Of a stretch of DNA of 64,000 nucleotides, positions 35,693-44,272 are shown piece after piece. The DNA comes from Arthrobacter sp. Soil763 (GTDB taxonomy: Bacteria; Actinomycetota; Actinomycetes; Actinomycetales; Micrococcaceae): the NCBI RefSeq assembly GCF_001428365.1, contig NZ_LMSH01000006.1, positions 1 through 64,000 on the forward strand, written 5' to 3'. Positions within the stretch are counted from its first letter, which is position 1, and the number at the start of each line of letters is the position of its first letter. Below the pieces are notes generated by a model, which saw nothing but the letters and a program-made list of their open reading frames with translations, did not search any database and had not been told where the DNA came from. A program made the translations under genes and the position numbers.

Positions 35693-36968
35693 TGGGGCCC
35701 TCCATGGATTCTGATTGGCCGGTTGAGTCCTGTGCGGTTTGTTGGGCGGCCTGGGAAACCCGGGACGCTACTTGTGTTCCTGCGGCCACGGCGATACCGG
35801 CCGGGCCGGCTGCTGCCGTCGCGCCCGATGCGGCGCCTGCCGCGCCGGCCCCTGCCGTTCCGGCGGCACCTGCAGCTCCCGTGGTTCCTGCGGCGGCAGC
35901 CTCCGGCGCGCCAGCCGTGCCGGCCGATCCGGGGGTTGGTTTCCCGCCGCTGCCCTTGGGGCCGGGGGTCCCGTCGCTCCCCTTTGGGGCCGAGCCTGTC
36001 TGGTTGGAGCTCGCCGGTGTGGGTGCGGCATTGCCGCGTCCGCTGCCACTGCGGCCCATGGACACGGCGCCGGTGGCCATAGCGCCGACGGCGGCGCCGG
36101 CTCCCGCGCCGCCGCCGGATGCGACCGCTCCGACCATGGGGGTCACGAAGCGCATCAGCGCCGGCATGGCGAACAGCGCCACAACCATGAGCGTGAACCC
36201 AGTGATCGAGCCGATCAAAGCGTTCTTCCCGCTGCTCCCCATGAGAAGGAATGCCACGGAGTAGACGATTGCCGCGGCGGGTTTGTAAAGGATGAAGGCG
36301 ATCGTCCAGCCGACAGCCTTCTGGAACCACTGCTTGCCCATTTCCGTGTTCGTGAACGCGGCGGTCGTGGGCAGGATGCCGGCGAGGATTACCAACATCC
36401 CGCTCCGCACGACCATGAGCACGACCTGGACGAGGGAAGCCAGCAATCCGATCAGTCCCAAGATGATGAGGATGAAGACCCCAACCCCGGTCTGGTTGGT
36501 CATGACCAGAAGCTTCATTGCGTCCGCGAAGCCTTTACCGTCGGTCGAGCGGTTGATGATCGCGGCCGAGAACGCATCAGCGGCGACCACAAGAATGGAA
36601 ATGATCCCCAGGCCCAACCCGGACACAAGCGTCAGCGTCACCAGTGAGCGCAGAAGCTCCTTAAGGGGTGCTCCCCGCTGCTCCCAGATCATGCGGATAC
36701 CGCCGATAATGACGGCGAGGACGGCGAGGGCGACCGTCCAAGCCATGAGTTCCCCATGGACCATGGAAACGACAGGACTTGCCGCAGTCCCGTCCTGGCT
36801 TGTCAGGTTCACCGTCGGCATCGAGACCCAGAAGGTCGACAGAGTCGTCACCATCTGACTCATGCCCTCCATGATCGCCTTCGCCATGTTCCCCATGGCG
36901 TCGTTAGTCAGGTCTTCGAGGGCGTTCCCGAACCCGCACCCTAGGTCCCCCCACTTGCATTCGGCCAT
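35679..36968 (-). CDS. VirB6/TrbL-like channel protein
   Basis: A 429-residue polytopic protein. About six to seven membrane segments lie between residues 75 and 275 (for example MAWTVALAVLAVIIGGIRMI and TGVGVFILIILGLIGLLASL). The C-terminal 150 residues are low-complexity, rich in Ala, Gly, Pro and Thr, and collagen-like in the GPKGSGG part. VirB6-type proteins form the inner-membrane pore of the T4SS. It overlaps the SCO6880-type gene by 14 bases. Confidence 0.85.
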   Translation of the reverse strand: MAECKWGDLGCGFGNALEDLTNDAMGNMAKAIMEGMSQMVTTLSTFWVSMPTVNLTSQDGTAASPVVSMVHGELMAWTVALAVLAVIIGGIRMIWEQRGAPLKELLRSLVTLTLVSGLGLGIISILVVAADAFSAAIINRSTDGKGFADAMKLLVMTNQTGVGVFILIILGLIGLLASLVQVVLMVVRSGMLVILAGILPTTAAFTNTEMGKQWFQKAVGWTIAFILYKPAAAIVYSVAFLLMGSSGKNALIGSITGFTLMVVALFAMPALMRFVTPMVGAVASGGGAGAGAAVGAMATGAVSMGRSGSGRGNAAPTPASSNQTGSAPKGSDGTPGPKGSGGKPTPGSAGTAGAPEAAAAGTTGAAGAAGTAGAGAAGAASGATAAAGPAGIAVAAGTQVASRVSQAAQQTAQDSTGQSESMEGPSGSN

Positions 36969-36969
36969 G

Positions 36970-37725
36970 TCAGATCCCGGACCAGAGGATGAAGCCGCTC
37001 AGATCCTTGAGCTGTGACACGTTGCTGAAAGTCACGCCATCGTCCGCGGGCTTCACTTTCCAGTCCCCTTCCATCCACCGCATGGAGATTGTTGTGTGGC
37101 CGAGGGCTCCGGTGTCCGTCTTGAAAGCCAGATCAAGGTTGGCTTCCGAAGGTGTGTAGGACTTCATGAGAAACCCTTGGACTTGGATAGTGGTGCTGTT
37201 CCCGGACGAGCCGGTGCCTGCGTTCGTCTCGCGGATTGCCGCATCCCTTCCAACGCCGGGGACAAGGAGCTTGTCAGCGAGCTTCTTTTCAAGCTCAGGC
37301 GCACCCGAGGAGCCGAGCGCGGCCACATTCATGGCTGCGTAGAGAGCGCCTGTGGGCGAGTGCGCGAAGCAGGAGCGGAATCCGTCCGGGTCAGTCTTCC
37401 CCGGGCCGAAGGTCTTCGGCTCGGTGGGGACAGCCATCTTTCCCACGAGTTCCCACTTTGACGTCGGTGCCGTTCCCAGCGCTGTGTCGTTGCTGGAAGG
37501 CAGCCCGCAAATGCTTTCTCCCCCCGCGGCGGCCGGAGCCGACGACTGCGTGGGGACGTTGCCAGAGGACGACGCGGGGGCGGGCTGGGCTGCGGTGCCC
37601 CCTTTGGGTAGCAGGAAGATGACGATGCCGATAACGAGGATCAGCGCCACCAGCCCGGCAGAGATGAGGAACCCGGGTGCGGTGAAGGGGCTGCTGTCAT
37701 GGTTGCTTTCGGTGGACTGGCTCAT
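36970..37725 (-). CDS. Single-pass T4SS-associated protein
   Basis: A 251-residue protein. One membrane segment at about 20-43 (FLISAGLVALILVIGIVIFL) follows a short cytoplasmic N-terminus. A Ser/Ala/Pro linker leads to a globular extracellular domain (about 70-251) with two cysteines, C73 and C118. Homologous genes are usual between virB6-like and pilin-like genes in this operon type. Topology resembles TcpC/VirB8-like assembly factors, but I cannot assign it to that fold. Confidence 0.7.
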   Translation of the reverse strand: MSQSTESNHDSSPFTAPGFLISAGLVALILVIGIVIFLLPKGGTAAQPAPASSSGNVPTQSSAPAAAGGESICGLPSSNDTALGTAPTSKWELVGKMAVPTEPKTFGPGKTDPDGFRSCFAHSPTGALYAAMNVAALGSSGAPELEKKLADKLLVPGVGRDAAIRETNAGTGSSGNSTTIQVQGFLMKSYTPSEANLDLAFKTDTGALGHTTISMRWMEGDWKVKPADDGVTFSNVSQLKDLSGFILWSGI

Positions 37726-37750
37726 GGTGACCCTTCCGAGTAGTGGTGGT

Positions 37751-38020
37751 TTAGACGAACGCGCGAACGATGCCGGAGGCGCCGGTGATGATGATGCAGC
37801 CCAGCAGTACCCATCCGAGCTTGCCGATGGCCTGGGCGCCCTCGCCGCGCTGGAGCTGGATCACCATACCGATACCGACGATGATCACGCCAAGGACGCC
37901 GAGGACCAGGCCGATGCCGGAAGCCCAGTTCAGGATCGTGAGCAGGCCGCCGGCCTGGGCCGGGACAACCGGGGTGGGGTTGGGGATGACGCTTGAGTCC
38001 AAGAGGGCCAGGGAGTTCAT
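37751..38020 (-). CDS. Pilin-like (VirB2/TrbC-type) membrane protein
   Basis: An 89-residue protein with two membrane helices, about 29-54 and 68-88, joined by a short basic loop (QLQRGEGAQAIGK). The size and two-helix plan match VirB2/TrbC pilin subunits and related small T4SS membrane proteins. ATG 38020 was chosen because GAAAGG lies seven bases upstream; the ATG five codons earlier overlaps that site. Confidence 0.65.
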   Translation of the reverse strand: MNSLALLDSSVIPNPTPVVPAQAGGLLTILNWASGIGLVLGVLGVIIVGIGMVIQLQRGEGAQAIGKLGWVLLGCIIITGASGIVRAFV

Positions 38021-38031
38021 GGTGAGACCTT

Positions 38032-38634
38032 TCATTTGGTGGTGCTGGTGTCAGCTACGAGTGCAGCTATGTTGGTGGTGAAGCGTTGGTATTCGCGGGC
38101 TGGAGGGACGCTGGGGGTGTCTTCGTGCCGCCAGGCTTCGACCCAGGGCAGGGTCCAGAGGCGGGGTGCTCCCCCGCCGACAATGGCGGTGAAGTCGCGA
38201 AGGGCTTTGGGGGTCTTGCCGGGGGCGTCCGCGAGGACGGCCAGGCCGAGGAGGTCAACGGCCGGGGCTGCGCCGGCAGCCCACTGGGTGAGGGCGCTGC
38301 GGGCCGCTGTCAGCCCGCGCATGTCGGCGCGGCAGACCAGCAGCAGTTGAGGGGTGCTTCCGTCCTGCGGGACGGGCCAGCAGTGCCCTGTGGCGCGTGC
38401 CCCGTCAAGGAGATCCGCGATCCGGCTTTCACCGGATCCGCCATGGGCTCCGGTCACCCAGAGAGCCGCGGAGCCAACGACGGTCCGGCGTCCCAATCGG
38501 TCAGCGGCGTCAGGTTCGACCATGCCCCGCAACGGAGCGGTGATCGCCGCCGCCGGCGGGGTGTGTGCCTCCGGCTCTGACGATTCTGCCTCGACGACTG
38601 GGCGGGTGATCCAGGGATTCAAGGTCTGCTGCAT
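38032..38634 (-). CDS. DUF6668-like protein with degenerate P-loop
   Basis: A 200-residue protein. The segment VTGAHGGSGESRIADLL resembles a Walker A loop in which the catalytic Lys is missing (GESR instead of GKS/T), followed by MinD-like alternations of beta strands and helices (LLLVCRADMRGL, VDLLGLAVLADAP). It lies directly downstream of the MinD/ParA-like gene in the tra operon, so it may be an inactive dimer partner of that ATPase. The family name is from memory. Confidence 0.65.
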   Translation of the reverse strand: MQQTLNPWITRPVVEAESSEPEAHTPPAAAITAPLRGMVEPDAADRLGRRTVVGSAALWVTGAHGGSGESRIADLLDGARATGHCWPVPQDGSTPQLLLVCRADMRGLTAARSALTQWAAGAAPAVDLLGLAVLADAPGKTPKALRDFTAIVGGGAPRLWTLPWVEAWRHEDTPSVPPAREYQRFTTNIAALVADTSTTK

Positions 38635-38668
38635 GGGTCCTCCTTTCGAATATCCGTTGAGTGGATGT

Positions 38669-40102
38669 TTAGAAGCCGGCGGCCACGGAGGCTGCCGCCG
38701 CGAGCCAGGCCCGCTGGGTGGCGGGCTGCAGGGCTTCGTACCGGATAGGTCCGTTGACCAGGGCCGGGTCGTACGGGATCCGGACGACGGCGCGGACGAA
38801 GGGTTCGAAGCCCTTGGCGATCCGCTCGGCCTCGTCTTTGGCCCGCTTCAGGGCATCCCCGCTCATGGAACGTTTCGCATCGGTGGACTCGGAGACGATC
38901 ACGACCGCGTTGCGTGCCAGCTCCGCCTCGTGGCCGCCACGGGATTCGAGGGTCTGCAAGGTCAGCCGGGCGGCTTCGGCACGGTCCTCGATTGCCGTGA
39001 CCGGGACGACGAGCTGGTTGGTGTGGTCGATCATGCGTCGCCAGTTCGCGGCGCGAGCGGTGTTGCCGGAGTCCATCACGACGAGACGGTAGTACCGGGT
39101 CAGGACCTGGTGGGCGATGTCGACTTCCTCGGCGGTGACTTCGTGGTCGCCTTCCTCGTTCTCATCGGAGCGCAGGACGTCGAACTTATCGGCCGTCTGG
39201 TGGTGGACGAACATGGCGATTTCCGCGGCGTTCGTGGACGGGGACAACAGCTCGGTCGATGAATCGATCAGGTCCAGCACGCTGCGGTCGTGGGAGCCTT
39301 TTTCGGTCCGCCAGCCCAAGGTTCCCTGGGATTCGTTGTTATCCCAGGCGACCGTGGCGGCGCCGCTGTAGCGGGCGAGGATTGCCGAGAGCATGACGAC
39401 GGTGGGGGTCTTGTTGGCCCCTCCCTTGCGGTTGACCACGGCGATGGTGCGGGGCCCGGGCCAGTGCTGGCTGACCGTGCGGATGTCCTCGCGTTCGGAG
39501 AGCTCTTCGTCCGAGGGGTTCATGCGGATGCCCAGGCGCGTGAGGGCGCCGCGCCAGCCCCGGGTTGCCGGTTCGAGGACCGGGGCGCTGACCAGGAACG
39601 AGGTGTCTTTCAGGCTGCGCCGCGTCGGAGCCGCCTCCTCCGCGGCCGGCCCGGTCTGTTCTACCGCTGCGGGAGGCCACGGCTGCGCGTCGGGCACGAC
39701 AGCAGCAACCGGGGGTTCCACAGGCAGGGCTGCGGGCTCCGGCGCGGGAAGGGTAAGGGTTTCAATGACGGACGGGGCCGCGGTCTCCGGTGTGGTGGCG
39801 GGCGCCTCGGCCCGGCGCCGGGTCGTGCGGGGTTCGTAGGAGACGGACTCGATCTTGTCATCCGGGTGGACGATGAGTTCACCGTGACCCTCGGGGTCCT
39901 CGATCTGGACCCGCACCGGGCGCTGGAGCGTCTGCGCTTCACCCACGACCAGGGACAGGGCGTTGTTGCGGAGGTCCTGCAGGGATTCCCCCGCAGGAAC
40001 GATGCGGGAGTTACCCGCGACGACGACCTCGGCGGTGCCGTTGTCGCGGACGATTGCCTTGATGCTGGGGAATGCCATAACTTGCGTTGGTGAAGTACCC
40101 AT
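38669..40102 (-). CDS. MinD/ParA-like ATPase in tra operon
   Basis: A 477-residue protein. The N-terminal 90 residues form a small separate domain; a Pro/Ala linker (100-160) follows; then a MinD/ParA-type ATPase (215-477) whose deviant Walker A reads KGGANKTP (226-233), with Asn in place of the usual Gly and Pro after KT. Walker B-like VVMDSGN is near 335. Such proteins may position the transfer apparatus or relaxase. AAGGA lies eight bases before the start at 40102. It is not the partition ParA, which is at 48 kb. Confidence 0.8.
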   Translation of the reverse strand: MGTSPTQVMAFPSIKAIVRDNGTAEVVVAGNSRIVPAGESLQDLRNNALSLVVGEAQTLQRPVRVQIEDPEGHGELIVHPDDKIESVSYEPRTTRRRAEAPATTPETAAPSVIETLTLPAPEPAALPVEPPVAAVVPDAQPWPPAAVEQTGPAAEEAAPTRRSLKDTSFLVSAPVLEPATRGWRGALTRLGIRMNPSDEELSEREDIRTVSQHWPGPRTIAVVNRKGGANKTPTVVMLSAILARYSGAATVAWDNNESQGTLGWRTEKGSHDRSVLDLIDSSTELLSPSTNAAEIAMFVHHQTADKFDVLRSDENEEGDHEVTAEEVDIAHQVLTRYYRLVVMDSGNTARAANWRRMIDHTNQLVVPVTAIEDRAEAARLTLQTLESRGGHEAELARNAVVIVSESTDAKRSMSGDALKRAKDEAERIAKGFEPFVRAVVRIPYDPALVNGPIRYEALQPATQRAWLAAAASVAAGF

Positions 40103-40145
40103 CGGCTTGTTCCTTAGGTGTGAGAAGGGAAAAGGGGTTTGGTGC

Positions 40146-40664
40146 TTAGGACGAGGGCGGGGTGAGTCGGTTGACCTTCCACGGGGCGTCCTTGCCTGTG
40201 CGGAGCAGCTGCAGCGTGTAGGTCCCGGCGTTGGTTGGGACGGCGGCGGTGACGCCGTAGCCGTTGGCCTCGTCGACGGACAAGGTGGCCGATCCCGTGA
40301 CGCGGGATGCCGGGATGTTGGAGGGGTCGACGGAGGAGTAGTCCGCCGTGGCCTGGGAAGTCAGCCAGCGTGCCAGGTCGTTGGCCCACTGCTTCTCATC
40401 CAGGGTGGGGCGGGCGAAGTCGGTCATCGCGTTCTCGGCAACGTCCAGGGCGGCATCCTTGCTGGCTTGGTCCCAGGCGATGCCGATGGTGGCCGGGATC
40501 GTGCCGCCGGGGGCCTGGGGTCCGCTGTTGGCGCTCAGTGAGACCGGGGCAGAGGGGGTGGTGCTGGCGCTGGAAGACTGCGCCGGCGCTGTCCCGGTGG
40601 ACGCGGCAGGCGCGCAGGCCGCGCACAGCAGCGCCACCGCGATCAGGGTCAGGGGCTTCTTCAC
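40146..40664 (-). CDS. T4SS-associated lipoprotein
   Basis: A 172-residue lipoprotein precursor. The signal peptide ends in the lipobox LCAAC (Cys17). A Ser/Thr/Ala-rich linker and a globular domain follow, with TYTLQLLRTG near the end. It would be anchored outside the membrane and may support the mating channel. Its start overlaps the stop of the cell-wall hydrolase gene by four bases. Confidence 0.75.
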   Translation of the reverse strand: MKKPLTLIAVALLCAACAPAASTGTAPAQSSSASTTPSAPVSLSANSGPQAPGGTIPATIGIAWDQASKDAALDVAENAMTDFARPTLDEKQWANDLARWLTSQATADYSSVDPSNIPASRVTGSATLSVDEANGYGVTAAVPTNAGTYTLQLLRTGKDAPWKVNRLTPPSS

Positions 40665-41740
40665 TTCGTCTCCTCTTGGGTGGGCAGGTACAGGAAGGCC
40701 GAGGGGACCGGGTTGCCCACGGTCCGGGTGTAGTAGTTGTGGTCATCCGGGGAAGGGTTGCCGTTGTAGCCCTCTTCGACGTAAGTGCCGTTGGCTTTGA
40801 CTTCCTTGACCACGCCGACGTGGCCGAAGTTGGGGTCCGCTCCCCCGGCCCCTGGCGCGTACCAGACCACGGCGCCGACTTTGGGGGCGCGGCCGGTGGG
40901 CCAGCCTTTGGCATCCCAGCCGGCCTTCCACGTCAATGCCGAACCCAAGCCCTGGCCATCGGGACGGAAGTTGCCGTTGAGGAACCTAAACGGTGCACTC
41001 GTGGAGCCCATCTGCTGGTTGACCCGCCACAGGGCGAAGTCCACGCACTCCCGGTAGTACATGCCCAACGGGGAGGTGCTGGCGGCGGTGGCCCCGGCCT
41101 GCAACCAGGTCGGCGAGTTCTTCCACGGGTAGTCATTTCCGGCACCGGACTGGCCGGGGATCCCGCACTCACTTCCCTGGAGGGAGAACTTCGAGGTGGA
41201 GAGAGCTTGGACGATTTTCACGGCCTCGGGCCAGTACTTCTGGTAGTGGTACGGGTCGGCATTGCGCTGGACTTTGTTAGCCGCGATCGTGGGTTCCAGC
41301 AATTCCCAACCCGCCACACCCTGCAGCGCCTTGATGAAGTTCGTTGCGCTCTTGGTCGGGGTCATGCGGTCCTCGTAAGAGCCCCATGCGCCGTTGCCGC
41401 GCTGCTGGAACAGGCCGCGGGAGTCGGGGCCGGCAGCGTCGCCGTTGTCCAGAACACGAAGGCCGGACTCCCCCAGGGCAACCATTACCGCGATCATCTG
41501 ACCATTCGCGGAAAGGTTCAAAGCCCTACCTGCGCCCATGATCGACGCGGCATTCTTCAGTTGTTCCTGGGTGTAGCCGGCGACCTTCGTTCCGGCATCC
41601 ACGGAGACGGAGCTGACCGGCCCGCAATCGGCCGCGGCTAGTTTGGTCGGGCCGAGAAGCAACAGGATTGAGAAGACCGGGCCAAGTACGAGCGTGGGAA
41701 CGATGACGGCCGCTCCCAGTGTGGCGGTGTTCCGTTTCAC
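40661..41740 (-). CDS. CHAP-domain cell-wall hydrolase of the T4SS
   Basis: A 359-residue exported protein. A membrane or signal segment (about 7-31) precedes a lysozyme-like region (about 45-170; MVALGESGLRVLDNGD, then SRGLFQQRG) and a C-terminal CHAP domain (about 225-350; YRECVDFALWR with the catalytic Cys and GHVGVVKEV with the His). Two-domain hydrolases of this kind open the peptidoglycan for conjugation in Gram-positive bacteria. The GTG at 41740 is used because AAGGGGA precedes it. It is the first gene of the tra operon, next to the paired palindromes. Confidence 0.85.
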   Translation of the reverse strand: MKRNTATLGAAVIVPTLVLGPVFSILLLLGPTKLAAADCGPVSSVSVDAGTKVAGYTQEQLKNAASIMGAGRALNLSANGQMIAVMVALGESGLRVLDNGDAAGPDSRGLFQQRGNGAWGSYEDRMTPTKSATNFIKALQGVAGWELLEPTIAANKVQRNADPYHYQKYWPEAVKIVQALSTSKFSLQGSECGIPGQSGAGNDYPWKNSPTWLQAGATAASTSPLGMYYRECVDFALWRVNQQMGSTSAPFRFLNGNFRPDGQGLGSALTWKAGWDAKGWPTGRAPKVGAVVWYAPGAGGADPNFGHVGVVKEVKANGTYVEEGYNGNPSPDDHNYYTRTVGNPVPSAFLYLPTQEETK

Positions 41741-41820
41741 TGGCCTGTCCCCTTCCCTTAGAAAAAGTGGGACGAAGATCCGTGTCCCGAAAGCACTACG
41801 CATCAAATTTACCACGTTGC

Positions 41821-41864
41821 GGTGCAGGTGCACTGTAACCGCAAGAATACGGTGCGCTAGCACC
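41821..41864. promoter_or_regulatory. Paired palindromic operators, tra side
   Basis: Two 14-base palindromes of form RGTGC-N4-GCACY lie between the divergent tra operon and the regulator gene: GGTGCAGGTGCACT (41821-41834) and GGTGCGCTAGCACC (41851-41864), centres 30 bases apart. The same motif pair with the same spacing occurs at 45433-45477. A TAGAAT -10-like box for the regulator gene is at 41935-41940. I infer an operator for the regulator encoded at 41975. Confidence 0.65.
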
Positions 41865-41974
41865 CGTTCTATTCAGATGCAAGTCATGAGCCGTGGGCGA
41901 ATTTTGGTCCGGAGAAGGTGAAATCAGCGCGGGATAGAATAGCTGCGAGGTCCAACCGTCGACGCTAGGGAGCT

Positions 41975-42877
41975 ATGTCCGAAGAAAAAGTGGCCCCCTC
42001 GGAGCTGCGATACCTGTTCCTTGCCCTCTCAAAGGAGTGGGAGCGGTCGATTTTGGAGCACGCCCAGGCTCATGATCTAACCAGCGCACAGGTAGAGATA
42101 CTTCTGGTGCTAAATGAATCCGGCCCATACTCCATGCAGGACTTGGGCCAGATGCTGCTCCTTAACCGGGACCCTTTCAGGTCCGTCGATTCATTGGTTG
42201 CCAAGGGCTTGGTTGAGCGTGGATCGGGAGAGGATAAGAGGAAGGTGCTGTGGTCGCTGACAGACGCAGGCGCCGAAGCCGCGGCAGACATCGTCTCGGC
42301 AGATCTGTCTCTCCTGCAGGACTTCGTAGGTGACCTCCCTACGGAGAGCACCGCTAAGTTGGTACATCTCTTCCGCTCACTCCAGGGAAAGGTGACTACC
42401 TTGGGAGTCCTGGAACAGCGTTTCTCTTCGCAACAAAGCCCAGTGCAAGAGGTGCTTGCGGCCAAATCCTCTAATGAAGTCCAGATCAACCGTTCTTCTG
42501 TTATCGCTTCGCGCCTCCGCCAAACCTTGGAGATGAAAGGCGCAGGGGACGCCGGTGCGGCCTTCGACAAATACAGCCCCCAACTGGCCGAACGAGGCAT
42601 TGAGATGCCGTACCGGACCTGGGTTGGGCTTCTCGAAAACGGAGGCCCTGTAAGCCGACACGTGCTCGCTCAGCTTTCCCATGTCTTGACCGGAAACCCC
42701 GCCTATTTATCAACCGATGACGAGAACGTGTTGAAGGACGTGGAGAACCACATGCGGGCTGAGAATGCCCTGCTTTTGGCCGGCGTTACGGGTTTCGGGG
42801 GTCGAGGGGCTTTGGACGCCGGCGCACTTCAGGCACTTGCCGAACTAGTCCAAAAAAGACTGAACGACGGTGCTTGA
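41975..42877 (+). CDS. MarR-like / XRE-like two-domain regulator
   Basis: A 300-residue regulator. Residues 10-105 are a MarR-type winged helix (LTSAQVEILLVLNESGPYSM, then FRSVDSLVAKGLVERGSGED). Residues 165-250 resemble an XRE/EspR-type HTH (SSVIASRLRQTLEMK, then MPYRTWVGLLENGGPVSRH and LTGNPAYLSTDDE), a form common next to ImmA/IrrE-like proteases. Its stop overlaps the protease start by eight bases. By analogy with ImmR-ImmA it would bind operators and be relieved by proteolysis. The two flanking palindrome pairs are the likely targets. Confidence 0.75.
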   Translation: MSEEKVAPSELRYLFLALSKEWERSILEHAQAHDLTSAQVEILLVLNESGPYSMQDLGQMLLLNRDPFRSVDSLVAKGLVERGSGEDKRKVLWSLTDAGAEAAADIVSADLSLLQDFVGDLPTESTAKLVHLFRSLQGKVTTLGVLEQRFSSQQSPVQEVLAAKSSNEVQINRSSVIASRLRQTLEMKGAGDAGAAFDKYSPQLAERGIEMPYRTWVGLLENGGPVSRHVLAQLSHVLTGNPAYLSTDDENVLKDVENHMRAENALLLAGVTGFGGRGALDAGALQALAELVQKRLNDGA

Positions 42878-43328
42878 GCGAAGCTACGAGGGCATTCCAG
42901 TCCCCCTTTCCCGCAAATCCAGGACGCTGACGACGAGGGCTTTATCGGAACTTCACCTGGAGCCGGGAATGCTTACCCAGGACGTCGTTGATGCCGTGGC
43001 GGTCGTCCTAGGAAAACCCATTTTCCTTGAACAAACCGTAGACGAGAGGTTCAAGAAAACCACCGGCAGCTTTGCGCTTACGCCGGACTTTGTGGTCATT
43101 GTCTTCCGTGGAATTGACCCTCAGGCCTACCAGATGCACAGTCTCTTCCACGAGCTGGGGCATCTTCTTTGCCGCCATAGCGAGTGCATTCGCCCCGGCA
43201 CGCAGCTCGAGACGGAGACCCCGGATGTAGTGCTCTGGAGCGAAGCCGAACGAGAAGCAGAGTTCCTCGCCTTCAAAATCACTTCCCTCATCAGCCGTAA
43301 GTCCCGGAGCGTTCAGGCCTTCGGATGA
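42870..43328 (+). CDS. ImmA/IrrE-family metallopeptidase
   Basis: A 152-residue protein starting at GTG. The zinc protease motif HELGH is at residues 93-97 with a downstream Glu-rich segment (LWSEAEREAEFLAFK) that would supply the third ligand. ImmA cleaves the ImmR repressor of ICEBs1 and IrrE cleaves DdrO, each to switch on genes. Here the likely substrate is the two-domain regulator encoded just upstream. Overlaps at both ends show tight coupling. Confidence 0.88.
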   Translation: MLERSYEGIPVPLSRKSRTLTTRALSELHLEPGMLTQDVVDAVAVVLGKPIFLEQTVDERFKKTTGSFALTPDFVVIVFRGIDPQAYQMHSLFHELGHLLCRHSECIRPGTQLETETPDVVLWSEAEREAEFLAFKITSLISRKSRSVQAFG

Positions 43329-44260
43329 TGAGGGAACTCGCAACGATGATGCTCTACTTGACCGGGCTGATTCTCGTGCTCCGGGCGCCATACGCGTTAG
43401 GCGCCCGGGCCTCCCGTCCTGGATGGCTTGCGGGTACGTGCGGACTGATCGCCATCATTTGCTTGGGATTTGTTGTTCCCGTCCCGACGCTCGATGCGGC
43501 AATGGGCTCCATGGGCTACTGGAATCTGCTGGGAGCAACGTCTACGACGTTGGCCTTTCACTTCATGTACCGCGCGATACTCATCCACACGTCCAAGGCC
43601 TCGCCACCCTACTATGGCGTGTTTCTCGGGCTCGGCATCGTCACCTATTCCGTCGCGTTTACCATGATCTCAGGCGAACAGAACCGGTTTACCTCCGTAG
43701 AGACGTTCATCGCAGCGCTCATAGGACAGCCGTGGACAGCTATCTATCTGTCCGCATACCTATCGCTCGTGGCGATCATTGCTGCTCTTTCACTGGGTGC
43801 GATCCTGAGCTCCTCCAAGCGATCGAAGATTTTCAACGCCGGCTTTTCTTTGGTCGTTTTGGGGAACACCGTGGACGTCATCTTGCTTTGGATGCAGCAT
43901 CTCAATGTTGTCATCGCGCCTCTCTCGACCCTGCTGTATTCGGTATACGTCGCGGCCTTTTTCTCGGGCGCAATCCTGCTCTGTGTGGGCTTTCTCAGAG
44001 GCTCCGTGCGGTCTCTCCGGGAATACTGCACATTTCTCTTCTACGCGCTGCGTCTCCGTCGGGTCCTCGGACGGGCGGGTCTGGACAAACGTCCGCTCGT
44101 GGACGTGGCCAGAGAGCCAAAAATTGCGTGCTACCAGATGCTCATCCACGTGCGTGACCTTGTGACACTAAAGGGCTTTGCCCTGAACACGCCTGAGCTA
44201 AACCTGACCCACAAGGCCGACGCACTTCTAATTGACTCCCCGCTTAAGTCTTCGACGTAA
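43325..44260 (+). CDS. MAB_1171c-like polytopic membrane protein
   Basis: A 311-residue protein with about seven membrane segments between residues 5 and 225, for example WLAGTCGLIAIICLGFVVPV and YLSLVAIIAALSLGAIL. A cytoplasmic C-terminal tail of about 85 residues starts with LREYCTFLFYALRL. The layout matches the MAB_1171c/DUF6545 family, annotated as putative transporters and recurrently next to XRE and ImmA genes in actinobacteria. Function is unknown; a sensor or exporter for a signal is my inference. Its start overlaps the protease stop as ATGA. Confidence 0.75.
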   Translation: MMRELATMMLYLTGLILVLRAPYALGARASRPGWLAGTCGLIAIICLGFVVPVPTLDAAMGSMGYWNLLGATSTTLAFHFMYRAILIHTSKASPPYYGVFLGLGIVTYSVAFTMISGEQNRFTSVETFIAALIGQPWTAIYLSAYLSLVAIIAALSLGAILSSSKRSKIFNAGFSLVVLGNTVDVILLWMQHLNVVIAPLSTLLYSVYVAAFFSGAILLCVGFLRGSVRSLREYCTFLFYALRLRRVLGRAGLDKRPLVDVAREPKIACYQMLIHVRDLVTLKGFALNTPELNLTHKADALLIDSPLKSST

Positions 44261-44272
44261 GGATCTTTATAT

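Noticed and set aside
34592..36082. A 496-residue plus-strand frame opposite the SCO6880 and VirB6-like genes
   Set aside because: Shadow frame; the minus-strand genes have membrane segments, operon overlaps and family motifs.
38669..40102. Calling the tra-operon ATPase the partition ParA
   Set aside because: Its altered Walker A, N-terminal extension and place in the tra operon differ from the clear parA at 47984 with adjacent parB and repeats.
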